Source: Eubacterium sp. UBA4343 (GTDB lineage Bacteria > Bacillota > Clostridia > Lachnospirales > Lachnospiraceae). Taken from it: a stretch of DNA of 61,522 nucleotides. Where the stretch lies: the NCBI GenBank assembly GCA_002394235.1, contig DGTF01000018.1, forward strand, positions 71,170-132,691. The letters are read 5' to 3'. The position numbers and the translations under genes are program-made. Below, one piece after another: positions 9,392 to 18,364 of this stretch (position 1 is the stretch's first letter; every line of letters begins with the position of its first letter). A model generated the notes under the pieces. It was not told where the DNA came from, made no database searches, and saw only the letters and a list, made by a program, of their open reading frames with translations.

Positions 9392-10377
9392 TGAATCAGA
9401 AAAAATCATTATGGAAAATCATCACCGGTTCCCGTGAAGTCAGCCTGCTGCTGATCCTCATTGTGATGCTGGTTATCGTTCAGATTCTCAGCCGGGGCAC
9501 ATTCCTGACGCCGACGAACATCGGACAGATCTTCCGGAATAATGCGCTGACCATGCTGATGGCGCTCGGTATGCTCTGTGTCATGCTTACCGCCGGCATT
9601 GATATCTCGATTACTTCAACGCTTGCTTTTACCGGAATGATCATCGGAATGCTGCAGAAGAGAGCAGGATTCACCAATACACTGGTTCTGTTCCTGCTGG
9701 CCGCGCTGATCGGTATCGCCTGTGGTTTCCTGAACGGACTGATCATTTCAAAGGGCCATCTGGCACCGATTATCTGTACGATGGGCTTCATGTATATCTG
9801 GCGTGGACTTGCCTATGTGGTATCCAACAACCAGTGGGCATCCGGCGCGGACGTGGCAAAATTCGCCGAGTTCGGAAAGGACGGATCGGTCGGCCCGTAC
9901 ATTGTTCTGATTGTCGCCTATGTTGTCTTCTTCGTCGTCATGAAATGGACGACCTTTGGACGCCGCATCTATGCGGTCGGCTCCAATGCCGACGCCGCGC
10001 GGGTGTCCGGTATTAATGTGGACCGCGTTCTGATTCAGGTCTACACGATCATGGGCCTTCTGGCAGGAATTGCCGGTGCCCTCTCGGTATCCATCTATGC
10101 TTCCGCACAGCCGAACATGCAGTACGGAAAAGAAATGGATGTTATCGCGGCCTGCGTCATCGGCGGCACATCCATGAACGGCGGCCGCGGATCAGTTGTG
10201 GGAACCTTCCTCGGAGCCCTGTTCTACGCGGTTCTCGCAAAGGCACTTCCGCTGGTTGGCCTGGATTCCATCTGGCAGAACCTGATCAAGGGAGTCGTGG
10301 TACTGGCCGTTGTTCTCATTAACGTACTGACGCAGCGCACGATGGACAGAGCCGCACTGGAAAGAAGGGAGATGTAA
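9391..10377 (+). CDS. Sugar ABC transporter permease (BPD_transp_2 / RbsC family), first copy
   Basis: 328 aa, very hydrophobic, with about eight to ten predicted membrane segments and the family loop region LGMLCVMLTAGIDISITS early and GVVVLAVVLINVLTQR near the C terminus. It starts one base inside the ATPase stop codon. In RhaPQ-, Lsr- and Xyl-type importers two such permeases form a heterodimer; the second is next door. The substrate cannot be read from the permease itself. Confidence 0.93.
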   Translation: MNQKKSLWKIITGSREVSLLLILIVMLVIVQILSRGTFLTPTNIGQIFRNNALTMLMALGMLCVMLTAGIDISITSTLAFTGMIIGMLQKRAGFTNTLVLFLLAALIGIACGFLNGLIISKGHLAPIICTMGFMYIWRGLAYVVSNNQWASGADVAKFAEFGKDGSVGPYIVLIVAYVVFFVVMKWTTFGRRIYAVGSNADAARVSGINVDRVLIQVYTIMGLLAGIAGALSVSIYASAQPNMQYGKEMDVIAACVIGGTSMNGGRGSVVGTFLGALFYAVLAKALPLVGLDSIWQNLIKGVVVLAVVLINVLTQRTMDRAALERREM

Positions 10378-10379
10378 TC

Positions 10380-11390
10380 ATGGCAGGAAAATCAGGAAGA
10401 ACCATAGATGCCACCCCGAAGACCAGTATTAAGAGCAAAGTCTTAAGCTGGGAGAGTGGCCTGATCGTTATTTTTATCGCAGTATTGATTTTCGGATCGA
10501 TTGTCTCCAAGAGCTTTACTTTTTCCAATGTTCTCCGTGAGATGCCGAAATATCTTTCGGAACTGTTTATGATGTACGCGATGGGATTCATCCTTGTCAT
10601 CGCTGAAATCGATATTTCCGTCGGAGCCATCGTGTGTCTGGCCGGAACGATGACCTGCTTCGCAAACCGCGCGGGAGCGCCTCTGATCGTGCAGATCATC
10701 GTCTGCATCGGCGTCGGATTCCTCTGCGGCAGCCTGAACGGAGTGATCGCGACGCATTTCCAGGAGCTGCCGACCATGATCATCACGCTCGGCACCCAGA
10801 TCATCTTCCGCGGAATCGCGGAGGTATCCATGGGCAGCGGCGGATCGGTATCCCTGTCAGATCCGATGGGATTCTCAAAAATCGGAGGCATGGTCGGGCC
10901 GTTCCCGATTGCCTTCTTCCTTATTATCATCACGGCGGTCATCTTTATCTTCATCCTGTCCAGGACAACATTCGGACGGAAGATGTACGCGGTCGGATCC
11001 AACCGCACGGCGGCTCTGTACGCGGGAATTCCGGTTCAGAAGATCCGTCAGATCTGCTTTACACTGGTAGGTACCATGGCAGGTATCTGTGCGCTGTTCC
11101 TCCTTGCGACCTCCTTCGGAGCCAATACCACAACCGGACAGGGCTTTGAGATGGACGTAATCGCAATGTGCGTATTCGGCGGCATCGCCACCACCGGAGG
11201 CAAGGGAAATCTCGTCGGCGCGACGATTGCGGGATTCACTATCGTATGTCTCCGTATCGCCCTCGGACAGCTGAACATGAGCGGCCAGACGATTCTGGTC
11301 ATCATCGGTATCCTGCTGATTGTGTCCGCCCTTGTTCCGGGAATTAATCAGTCGGTAAAGAACAAAAGAAAAACGATTGCGGCGAAATGA
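10380..11390 (+). CDS. Sugar ABC transporter permease (BPD_transp_2 / RbsC family), second copy
   Basis: 336 aa, polytopic, beginning with a basic N terminus (MAGKSGRTIDATPKTSIKSK) and containing MGFILVIAEIDISVGAIV, the family's conserved loop. Only two bases separate it from the first permease. It likely pairs with that protein in the membrane. A 274-bp gap with paired hairpins separates it from the binding-protein gene. Confidence 0.93.
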   Translation: MAGKSGRTIDATPKTSIKSKVLSWESGLIVIFIAVLIFGSIVSKSFTFSNVLREMPKYLSELFMMYAMGFILVIAEIDISVGAIVCLAGTMTCFANRAGAPLIVQIIVCIGVGFLCGSLNGVIATHFQELPTMIITLGTQIIFRGIAEVSMGSGGSVSLSDPMGFSKIGGMVGPFPIAFFLIIITAVIFIFILSRTTFGRKMYAVGSNRTAALYAGIPVQKIRQICFTLVGTMAGICALFLLATSFGANTTTGQGFEMDVIAMCVFGGIATTGGKGNLVGATIAGFTIVCLRIALGQLNMSGQTILVIIGILLIVSALVPGINQSVKNKRKTIAAK

Positions 11391-11599
11391 GAATCGTATC
11401 GGGTCCCATATGCGCGCTTCGCGACAAGCTCCGGAGTCGCGCCCGAAAGATGCGGACCAACAGGCCGGTTTGCGATTTCAAGGAGACTGCACCGTTGGAT
11501 TGTACCTTTTTTCTAAAAATATTACCATTTCAAGAAAAAAATGGTGATGTTACACTTAATCTACAGTCAGAAATCACAGAAGGTTTCTGATGGGGGTAA

Positions 11600-11641
11600 C
11601 CGGTCAGCGAGACCGGAAACAGCAAATGGTCGATGAGACCA
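11600..11641 (+). promoter_or_regulatory. Two tandem small hairpins in the leader of the binding-protein gene
   Basis: CCGGTC-agcga-GACCGG (11600-11616) is followed ten bases later by TGGTC-gatga-GACCA (11627-11641), and ten bases on by the AGGAGGG ribosome site. Both arms share GGTC/GACC. They could stabilise or process the mRNA so that the binding protein is made in excess over the transporter genes upstream. Confidence 0.5.
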
Positions 11642-11664
11642 GAATGATTCAGGAGGGTTTAACA

Positions 11665-12861
11665 ATGAAAAAACAGGTAGTTAGCGTAGTACTGACGGCC
11701 GCTATGGCAGCCGGACTGTTAGCGGGATGCGGAAGCAGCACATCTACTTCCACCAGCAGCAAGTCATCCTCAAGCAGTTCTGCTTCCTCGGCAAGCACAT
11801 CATCTGCGGCAGGCACTTCATCCGCAAGCAGCACAGCTGCTTCCTCCAGCAGTGCTGAGGCTGTTGCCTCCACATCCGGGGCAGCCGGCGGAGTCGGTGA
11901 TGTATCCGGCACCTATGCACTCGTTCCGAAGTCAGCAGGAAACCCGTTCAACGAGAGAGAGGCTTCCGGATTCCAGGATGCACTGAAGGCACTGGGATGC
12001 TCTGATGACCAGATCATCGTATCTTATCCGGATAGTGCCACTGCTGATGCGCAGATCACAGTGATTCAGTCTCTGATTTCACAGGGCGTAAGCTCCATCG
12101 CGGTTGCGGCAAATGACGCAAGCGCTCTTGACGCGGCACTGAAGCAGGCATCTGACGCTGGAATCAAGGTATGCACCCTCGACTCCGATGTTGACGCTGA
12201 TTATCGTTCTGTATTCTGCAACCAGGCCGGCGTTAAGGAAATCGCGCAGGCTCTTATGGACGCGGTTTATGATATCTCCGGCGGATCCGGCGAGTACGCG
12301 ATTCTTTCCGCTACCTCCCAGGCTACGAACCAGAACGCATGGATCGACGCGATGAAAGAGATCGCTGAGTCCGATGACAAATATGCGGATCTGAAGCTTG
12401 ACGAGATCGCATACGGCGATGATGAGGCTCAGAAGTCCACAGACCAGACACAGGCTCTTCTGACCAAATATCCGGATCTGAAGGTTATCTGCTCCCCGAC
12501 AACCGTAGGTATCGCTGCAGCAGCAAAGGTTCTTCAGGACCAGAAGTCTTCGGTAAAGCTTACCGGACTTGGACTCCCGTCTGAGATGAAAGAGTACATC
12601 GGTGACGATGATTCTCATTCCTGCCCGTACATGTTCCTGTGGAACCCGATTGACCTCGGCGCTCTTGCGGCATATGCATCCGTAGCTCTGGTTAACGGCT
12701 CCATGACCGGCGCTGTAGGCGACACCTTCTCCGCAGGAGATCTGAACGACGGCAATCCGTATGAGATTACCGCAAACGCTGACGGTGCTTCTGAGGTTAT
12801 CCTTGGACAGCCGTTCAAGTTCGATCCGAGCAACATCGAAGAGTGGGCAGAGGTTTACTAA
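11665..12861 (+). CDS. Sugar ABC transporter substrate-binding lipoprotein, RhaS/LsrB-like
   Basis: 398 aa. The lipoprotein signal peptide ends at LLAGC (Cys22), followed by a Ser/Ala-rich tether to about residue 80 and a Peripla_BP_4 type I binding fold. The stretch VICSPTTVGIAAAAKVL and the later LGLPSEMKEYIG and MFLWNPIDLGALAAY are the signature segments I associate with RhaS (rhamnose) and related LsrB-type proteins. Substrate is therefore probably a deoxysugar or similar, but not proven. The ATG at 11665 is chosen because it has AGGAGGG upstream and opens the signal peptide; upstream in-frame starts do not. Confidence 0.9.
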   Translation: MKKQVVSVVLTAAMAAGLLAGCGSSTSTSTSSKSSSSSSASSASTSSAAGTSSASSTAASSSSAEAVASTSGAAGGVGDVSGTYALVPKSAGNPFNEREASGFQDALKALGCSDDQIIVSYPDSATADAQITVIQSLISQGVSSIAVAANDASALDAALKQASDAGIKVCTLDSDVDADYRSVFCNQAGVKEIAQALMDAVYDISGGSGEYAILSATSQATNQNAWIDAMKEIAESDDKYADLKLDEIAYGDDEAQKSTDQTQALLTKYPDLKVICSPTTVGIAAAAKVLQDQKSSVKLTGLGLPSEMKEYIGDDDSHSCPYMFLWNPIDLGALAAYASVALVNGSMTGAVGDTFSAGDLNDGNPYEITANADGASEVILGQPFKFDPSNIEEWAEVY

Positions 12862-12912
12862 ATTGCAAACTGACACGCTGCATTCAAAACGCGGTATAAA
12901 AGCATAGAAACG

Positions 12913-12942
12913 AAACCGGCATCCGAAAGGGTGCCGGTTTTT
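12913..12942 (+). terminator. Rho-independent terminator of the ABC importer operon
   Basis: AAACCGGCA pairs with TGCCGGTTT around a small CC-GAAA-GG tip, followed by T5. It lies 52 bp after the binding-protein stop codon. Confidence 0.85.
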
Positions 12943-13031
12943 GGGTGATCAGAAACGCTGGCATAACGTAAAAAAGTATGGGACCTTCTTACAAAACAAA
13001 TAAAATGAAGCAGCATGGGAAAAGTAAGCAT

Positions 13032-13107
13032 TAAAAAGAATATCAAAGAAGAGCAGGCGAAAGCACTAATACGTTAAAAAGAATATCAAAGAAGAATAAG
13101 CGAAAGC
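13032..13107 (+). repeat. 43-bp-period direct repeat, two copies
   Basis: A 33-base block starting TTAAAA and containing GAATATCAAAGAAGA (13032-13065) recurs at 13075-13107 with few changes. It lies in the spacer between the importer operon and the tRNA gene and encodes nothing obvious. Confidence 0.75.
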
Positions 13108-13122
13108 GTTTGTCAGAACATG

Positions 13123-13157
13123 AAAAAGACCTGCCCGGATCACCGGACAGGTCTTTT
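13123..13157 (-). terminator. Terminator of tRNA-Ser (bidirectional shape)
   Basis: AAAAAGACCTG and CAGGTCTTTTT form an 11-bp perfect outer stem, with CCGG/CCGG inside. It sits just after the 3' end of the minus-strand tRNA gene. Both strands have T5, so it can also stop plus-strand read-through. Confidence 0.85.
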
Positions 13158-13164
13158 TAAGAAG

Positions 13165-13252
13165 CGGAGATGAAGGGAGTTGAACCCTTGCGCCGGTTAC
13201 CCGACCTATCGCATTTCGAGTGCGACCTCTTCGGCCACTTGAGTACATCTCC
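13165..13252 (-). tRNA. tRNA-Ser (anticodon CGA)
   Basis: The 7-bp acceptor stem is GGAGATG/CATCTCC with discriminator G. The anticodon stem TCGCA/TGCGA holds loop CTCGAAA, giving anticodon CGA (reads UCG). A long variable arm and the T loop TTCAACT in stem AAGGG/CCCTT confirm a class II serine tRNA. CCA is not encoded. Confidence 0.96.
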
Positions 13253-13315
13253 GTATTTGATCTGCGGGAAGGCCGCTGAAAAGATGCGGACCGATACCCA
13301 CTGTGCAATATCACT

Positions 13316-13344
13316 ATTTTAGCAGAGAGAGGACAGCACTTCAA
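13316..13344 (-). promoter_or_regulatory. Sigma-A-type promoter of tRNA-Ser
   Basis: On the minus strand TTGAAG (13344-13339), a 17-bp spacer and TAAAAT (13321-13316) lie about 60 bases upstream of the mature tRNA 5' end. Confidence 0.7.
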
Positions 13345-13375
13345 GGATTTTTTGAATATTCCTCATTATTACAGT

Positions 13376-13404
13376 TTGTAATGCAAAATCAGAACAGATA
13401 TGAT
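13376..13404 (+). promoter_or_regulatory. Probable glnA promoter
   Basis: TTGTAA (13376-13381), 17-bp spacer, TATGAT (13399-13404). Predicted start near 13411 gives a leader of about 94 nt before glnA. I found no convincing terminator hairpin in this leader, so antitermination by the downstream ANTAR protein is not evident here. Confidence 0.6.
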
Positions 13405-13504
13405 ATAAATTAAGTATTTGAAAGCGCACGGCGGAAAGCTATGATGCATACTGTTAATCGCAGATAAACTGTATGGAACGGACAGATTCCGGGAAAGGAT
13501 ATAT

Positions 13505-14842
13505 ATGGGCAAGTATACGAAGCAGGATATTTTCAGGATCGTAGAAGAAGAGGATGTAGAGTTTATCCGTCTTCAGTTCACCGATATCTTCGGCATGCCG
13601 AAAAATCTGGCGATCACCGCAAGTCATCTGGAGCAGGCACTCAACAACGGATGCACCTTCGAGGCATCTGCCATCGGAGGAATCCGGGACGGGGCGGAGG
13701 AACTGTATCTGTACCCGGACCTTGATACGTTTGAAATCTATCCCTGGAGACCTCAGACGGGAAAAGTTGCCCGGATGTACTGCGACATCTACACAGAAGA
13801 AGGAAAACCTTTTGCAGGAGACTGCCGTCAGGTGCTCAAAAGAGTTCTGAAGGAAGCGGCTGACATGGGGCTGAGGTTCGAGATCCGTCCGGAACAGGAA
13901 TTTTTCCTTTTTCATACCGATGACGAAGGGCATCCGACAACGACAACACATGAGATCGCCGGGTTTTACGATGTAGCTCCGCTCGATCTGGCGGAAAATG
14001 TGCGCAGAGATATCATCCTCACACTGGAAGAAATGGACTTCGAGGTGCTCGGCTCTCATCACGAGATTTCACCGGCCCAGCATGAGATTGATTTCGCGGA
14101 GGGACGCGCGGACCGGATTGCTGACGACGTTGTGACATTCCGCATGGTGGTGAAGACCATAGCAAAAAAGCATGGCCTCTATGCAACCTTCCTTCCGAAA
14201 CCGACGGAAGGAGTCAACGGATCCGGTATGCACATCAATATTATCTGCCGGGATCCGCTTGGCAAGAATCTCTTTGCTGATGAAACAGGAAATGGAGACC
14301 TTTCGGAAACCGGTCAGCAGTTCGTGGCTGGTCTTCTGAGACACAGCAAATCGATCACGCTGTTCACAAATCCGATTGTGAACTCCTATAAGAGACTGAT
14401 TCCAGGCTTCGACGCGCCGACACAGATCGCATGGTCTGATAATCTGGCGAACCGCTCGGCAGTGATCAATGTGCCCCATCGCAGGGGAAATAATGCCCGC
14501 ATTGAGTACAGAAGTCCTGATGGAGTCTGCAATCCATATCTGGCCTTTGCGGTTATCCTGGCATCCGGCCTGGACGGTATCCGGAACAGGATGAAGGCGC
14601 CGGAGAAGGCGGATGTCCGCCTGTCCGGAAAATCAAGATGGGAACTGAAGAACATGCATCTTGATACTCTGCCGGAGACACTGGGAGAGGCAATGGAATA
14701 TTCGGATAAGGATCCCATGATCCGTGAAGTTCTGGGTGATTTTATCTATGACGGCTTTAAGGAGAAGAAGCTTTGCGAGTGGAGAGACTTCCGTTCGGTT
14801 ATCACAAACTGGGAGCTTCAGACCTATCTTGGCAGATACTGA
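13505..14842 (+). CDS. glnA: Glutamine synthetase, type I
   Basis: 445 aa, the length of the short GSI-alpha class found in Gram-positives. It joins ammonia to glutamate using ATP in the cytosol. Recognisable blocks are the beta-grasp N terminus (IRLQFTDIFGMPKN), the catalytic RPEQEFFLF and HEISPAQHEID, the ATP-site NGSGMHINI, and the R-rich RGNNARIEYRSPDG. The adenylylation-site loop of GSI-beta enzymes is absent, so control is probably by feedback and transcription. AAAGGAT precedes ATG 13505. An ANTAR-domain gene follows after 41 bp. Confidence 0.97.
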   Translation: MGKYTKQDIFRIVEEEDVEFIRLQFTDIFGMPKNLAITASHLEQALNNGCTFEASAIGGIRDGAEELYLYPDLDTFEIYPWRPQTGKVARMYCDIYTEEGKPFAGDCRQVLKRVLKEAADMGLRFEIRPEQEFFLFHTDDEGHPTTTTHEIAGFYDVAPLDLAENVRRDIILTLEEMDFEVLGSHHEISPAQHEIDFAEGRADRIADDVVTFRMVVKTIAKKHGLYATFLPKPTEGVNGSGMHINIICRDPLGKNLFADETGNGDLSETGQQFVAGLLRHSKSITLFTNPIVNSYKRLIPGFDAPTQIAWSDNLANRSAVINVPHRRGNNARIEYRSPDGVCNPYLAFAVILASGLDGIRNRMKAPEKADVRLSGKSRWELKNMHLDTLPETLGEAMEYSDKDPMIREVLGDFIYDGFKEKKLCEWRDFRSVITNWELQTYLGRY

Positions 14843-14883
14843 CTCTTCGGCAGTGTATTTTTGGATGATTTGAGGATATGTGA

Positions 14884-15432
14884 TTGCGAAGTATTATTGT
14901 TGCTTATTCCAAGCTGGAAGACGCTAAGAAAATACGGGCAATTCTGGTTCGTCATGGTCTAAATGTCAATGGTGTATGCACAACGGTAGATCGGGCGATC
15001 TCGCTGGCAGGAACTCTGTACGGCGGGGTTGTGATCTGCGGTTACCGCCTTGCCGACGGCATATATCTCGATCTTGCTGAGGGCATTCCGGACAGTTTTC
15101 AGATCCTTCTGGTAACCTCTCCGCGAAATGTCGATGACGAGGTTCTCCCCGCCAACACGGTCTATCTGCCGACACCCTTAAAGGTGCATGAGCTTCTCCA
15201 GACACTTTCTCCTATGTTGGGAGAGGTTCCGCAGAGGAGAAAAAAGGACAGGCCGGCTCCCAGAAATGAGGAGGATCAGAAAAAGATTGATCAGGCGAAG
15301 GAAATCCTTATGGCAAGGAACCATATGACGGAACCAGAGGCCCACCGGTATCTGCAGAAATGCGCTATGGATTCCGGAACAAAGATTGTGGAGACGGCGG
15401 AGATGGTAATTCTGCTCGCGAGTCCGGGCTGA
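14884..15432 (+). CDS. ANTAR-domain antiterminator with degenerate receiver (NitR-like)
   Basis: 182 aa, TTG start at 14884 with GAGGA eight bases upstream. Residues 1-115 fold like a receiver, but the usual acidic pair is replaced (VAYSK), the phospho-acceptor position reads VVICGYRLAD with Gly for Asp, and the conserved Lys is Thr (LPTPLK). It therefore should not be phosphorylated. The C-terminal ANTAR domain (about 130-178) has the three-helix pattern with AKEILMARNHMTEPEAHRYL, an RNA-binding antiterminator fold. Directly downstream of glnA, it matches the arrangement of clostridial NitR, a nitrogen-responsive regulator. Confidence 0.88.
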   Translation: MRSIIVAYSKLEDAKKIRAILVRHGLNVNGVCTTVDRAISLAGTLYGGVVICGYRLADGIYLDLAEGIPDSFQILLVTSPRNVDDEVLPANTVYLPTPLKVHELLQTLSPMLGEVPQRRKKDRPAPRNEEDQKKIDQAKEILMARNHMTEPEAHRYLQKCAMDSGTKIVETAEMVILLASPG

Positions 15433-15553
15433 TTGAGAATATGAGCGGCGTCAGCACGGATGTCGATTCAGGCTTTGTAAAGAAACAGTGTCTTTTTTGG
15501 GTAAAAGATATTAAAAAAATTAAAAGAATGCGTCGATTTCATTTCGTTCGCTC

Positions 15554-15609
15554 TTGTAACACCTGAAAAGTTATGCTATTATGAGAAAGATTAATGAAAT
15601 GTTTCATTT
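15554..15609 (+). promoter_or_regulatory. Promoter and palindrome of the NlpC/P60 gene
   Basis: TTGTAA (15554-15559), 17-bp spacer, TATTAT (15577-15582) with an extended -10 TGC. Just past the predicted start is the palindrome AATGAAA-TG-TTTCATT (15594-15609), a possible operator. The leader to the start codon is about 148 nt and contains GGGGC and GCCCC that could pair. Confidence 0.6.
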
Positions 15610-15736
15610 TTATTAATGCTTCCTTTTCTATGGGGCTGAAATATGGAACAGAGAACGGCGATGCCCCGCAGCGAGCATCACAATATGTATAAAGTTTCCA
15701 CAGAGAAATAGTATTTAACTTTTTGGAGATTTATTA

Positions 15737-17110
15737 ATGAAGAGAAATAAACTTGCAGTGATCGGACTTATAATTGCTCTCACGGCTGCGCCGGCAGTAC
15801 CGGTCAGCGCGGATGATACGGGGGCTGCGGTGACGGAGAGCTCGCTTAACAACTCGATTGATGAGCTTGAGAGTCAGAAGCAGGCGCTTCTCGGTCAGAT
15901 TGATGATCTGGAAGCACAGCTTGTCACAACGGTTGCCGAGATCAATTCTGTGAACAGCAAACTTACGACTCTTGAGACTGATATGGAGAAGACGAAGACG
16001 GATCTTGCGGCAGCGATCGCAGACAGAGATACGCAGCACGAGGCAATGAAGCTCCGTATTCAGTATATCTATGAGAAGGGCGGCGACGCCGGCTGGATCA
16101 AGGTGTTCCTTGAGGATGGTGATCTGAATGCATGGCTGAATTCGAAGAACTATACCGGAACCTTGTATGATTACGACCGCAAGCAGCTTCAGGCATATGC
16201 GGATTCTGTGACAAAGGTAACGGATCTTCAGCAGCAGCAGAACAATGAGGAAGCTGAACTTCAGAAGAACAAGGATACGCTGACAACGGATAAGGCTCGT
16301 CTGGAAGATCTTATCTCACAGGTTAAGGCACAGTACAGTGACGCGGATCAGAGAATCGCGGATGCGTATCAGAAGGCACAGGAATATCAGCAGCTGGTGG
16401 ATGAGCAGAACGGCTATATCAGTCAGGTGGTAGCTCTTCAGAGTTCCGGAAACGGAGCTTCCGGATCTGACAGCGAAAGTTCATCCGGAAACAGCACAGC
16501 TGCATCATCGAATAATGGAGCTGCGTCTGACAGCGGCTCCGCAGATACGTATACCTATACGGCTTCTGCTGCGGGCGGATCATCGGACGGAAGTGCTTCT
16601 ACAGGCGGAAGCTCATCCGGCAACAGTGCGCAGGCTTCTGCTGCAATTGAGCAGGCAGCACAGCAGATCGCGGCGAGCACGGGAACAGATGTCTCCACTG
16701 CCAGACAGGCAGCACAGCAGGCATATCAGGCGACCGGGAGCACCTCTACAGCATCCGGTTCCGCGCTTCTGGCATATGCACAGCAGTTCCTGGGAAATCC
16801 GTACGTCTATGGCGGAAACAGTCTGACAAACGGAGTAGACTGCTCCGGATTTGTTCAGCAGGTATACAATCATTTCGGTATCAATACTTCCAGAACATCG
16901 TGGGATATTGAGAACGACGGAACAGAAGTTTCCTATTCTGATGTACAGGTAGGAGATGTGATCTGTTATGATGGACACGTAGGCATCTATGCCGGTGACG
17001 GCCAGATCATCAATGCGGCGAATGAATCACAGGGAATTACCTACACCAACGCGGATTACGACAATATCGTAACGGTGAGACGGCTTCTTCCGGACGGATC
17101 GGGTTCATAA
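15737..17110 (+). CDS. Secreted peptidoglycan endopeptidase (coiled coil plus NlpC/P60)
   Basis: 457 aa. A Sec signal peptide ends near VPVSADD (about residue 26). Residues 30-235 are a PcsB/CwlO-like coiled coil; 235-335 is a Ser/Gly/Ala-rich linker. The last 120 residues form an NlpC/P60 domain with catalytic Cys in GVDCSGF and His in GHVGIY. Such enzymes cut the D-Glu to diamino-acid bond in stem peptides; coiled-coil forms are normally held inactive by an FtsEX-type partner, absent here. The gene stands alone between its own promoter and terminator. Confidence 0.93.
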   Translation: MKRNKLAVIGLIIALTAAPAVPVSADDTGAAVTESSLNNSIDELESQKQALLGQIDDLEAQLVTTVAEINSVNSKLTTLETDMEKTKTDLAAAIADRDTQHEAMKLRIQYIYEKGGDAGWIKVFLEDGDLNAWLNSKNYTGTLYDYDRKQLQAYADSVTKVTDLQQQQNNEEAELQKNKDTLTTDKARLEDLISQVKAQYSDADQRIADAYQKAQEYQQLVDEQNGYISQVVALQSSGNGASGSDSESSSGNSTAASSNNGAASDSGSADTYTYTASAAGGSSDGSASTGGSSSGNSAQASAAIEQAAQQIAASTGTDVSTARQAAQQAYQATGSTSTASGSALLAYAQQFLGNPYVYGGNSLTNGVDCSGFVQQVYNHFGINTSRTSWDIENDGTEVSYSDVQVGDVICYDGHVGIYAGDGQIINAANESQGITYTNADYDNIVTVRRLLPDGSGS

Positions 17111-17132
17111 CGGTATCGAATATAATATCTTT

Positions 17133-17166
17133 AAAAACGCAGGAGCAGAGCGCTTCTGCGTTTTTT
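17133..17166 (+). terminator. Terminator of the NlpC/P60 gene
   Basis: AAAAACGCAG and CTGCGTTTTTT form a stem with T6, 23 bp after the stop codon; the inner AGC/GCT extends it. Confidence 0.85.
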
Positions 17167-17290
17167 GCGTTCTGCCATTAACGTTCAGCGATCTGTGTTC
17201 TGTGATTTGTGTCCAGGGCTTTACGTCCAGTGTTTTGTGTTGTGTGTTTTGCAGCTCCTGGGGCAGAGACGGTCTGTTGCAAATCAATCT

Positions 17291-17343
17291 GCCCGCATAT
17301 ATAATGTTCCTATATGGACATCATAGATGCGGGCTGCTTTTTT
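17291..17343 (+). promoter_or_regulatory. Terminator-like hairpin in the larE leader (candidate attenuator)
   Basis: GCCCGCAT (17291-17298) pairs perfectly with ATGCGGGC (17327-17334) and is followed by TGC and six T. An inner hairpin ATATA/TATAT sits in the loop. It ends about 39 bases before the larE start and lies well after the previous gene's own terminator, so attenuation of the lar operon is a reasonable guess. Confidence 0.5.
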
Positions 17344-17381
17344 ACGGAAATGCCTGCGGCTGTCGGCACAGAGGAGGATGG

Positions 17382-18260
17382 ATGATGACGGCGTTCAGTG
17401 TACCGGTGAAGGAAATTGATCAGGACCTGGAACGAAAGTTTCACAACCTGCGAAGGGAGATCGAGGACTTCGGAAGCCTTGCGGTCGCCTTTTCGGGCGG
17501 CGTGGATTCTACTTTTCTGGTGAAGACTGCGCATGATGTACTGGGGGACAGGATGATTGCCGTAACCGCGAGGTCGGAATCCTTTCCGGAGAGGGAACTC
17601 CGGGAAGCGGAGGAATTCTGCGAGAAGGAAGGAATTCGTCATACGGTGGTGCTTTCGGAGGAGCTGGAGATCGAGGGATTCCGGCATAATCCGAAGAACC
17701 GCTGTTACCGGTGCAAGCATGAGCTTTTTGAGAAAATCCTTGGCATCGCAAAAGACAACGGGATTGCTTTCGTTGCGGAGGGATCGAATATGGATGATAA
17801 CGGCGATTATCGTCCCGGACTTACGGCGGTAGCCGAGCTCGGTGTAAAGAGTCCTCTGCGGGATGCGGGTCTTGATAAAGCGGAGATCCGAAGGCTCTCG
17901 AAGGCCATGAATCTTCCGACCTGGAACAAGCAGTCCTTTGCCTGTCTTTCGTCGAGATTTGTATACGGAGAGGAGATCACAAGGGAGAGGCTTCACATGG
18001 TGGATCAGGCCGAGCAGCTTCTGCTGGATCTTGGATTTCATCAGGTGCGGGTGAGAATCCACGGCGGGACAATCGCCAGGATCGAGGTTCTGCCGGAGGA
18101 GTTTCCAAGGCTGATGCGGGACGAAATCCGCAGGACGATTGTGATGAGCTTCAAGAATTTGGGGTTTGCATATGTGACGCTGGATCTTCAGGGATACCGT
18201 TCCGGCAGCATGAACGAGACGCTCACCCGGGAGCAGAAGGAACACGGAACCGGGGCCTGA
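17382..18260 (+). CDS. larE: ATP-dependent sacrificial sulfur transferase LarE
   Basis: 292 aa from ATG 17382 (ATG 17385 is equally possible), right after GAGGAGG. The N-terminal PP-loop AFSGGVDSTF (about 36-45) adenylates the substrate carboxylate. The sacrificial cysteine lies in FACLSSRF, the conserved LarE position; an RCYRCK pair typical of the family is also present. LarE converts the two carboxylates of the LarB product to thiocarboxylates by giving up its own Cys sulfur, producing P2TMN for the nickel-pincer cofactor. larB and larC follow on the same strand. Confidence 0.93.
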   Translation: MMTAFSVPVKEIDQDLERKFHNLRREIEDFGSLAVAFSGGVDSTFLVKTAHDVLGDRMIAVTARSESFPERELREAEEFCEKEGIRHTVVLSEELEIEGFRHNPKNRCYRCKHELFEKILGIAKDNGIAFVAEGSNMDDNGDYRPGLTAVAELGVKSPLRDAGLDKAEIRRLSKAMNLPTWNKQSFACLSSRFVYGEEITRERLHMVDQAEQLLLDLGFHQVRVRIHGGTIARIEVLPEEFPRLMRDEIRRTIVMSFKNLGFAYVTLDLQGYRSGSMNETLTREQKEHGTGA

Positions 18261-18364
18261 CACGGATAATTTCAGATGTACATGCATAAGGGCGTGAGAA
18301 TTACAGCGCACTGGAAAGATGCGCTGCAGTGCTTTCCGGACGGTACAGGCGGAAGGGTGTAAGA

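Noticed and set aside
13405..13504. ANTAR target RNA (paired hairpins) in the glnA leader
   Set aside because: Only short, poorly paired inverted repeats were found and no terminator to be bypassed.
15590..15736. c-di-AMP (ydaO) riboswitch before the NlpC/P60 gene
   Set aside because: This class often precedes cell-wall hydrolases, but the leader is too short and lacks the conserved core; only a weak GGGGC/GCCCC pairing is visible.
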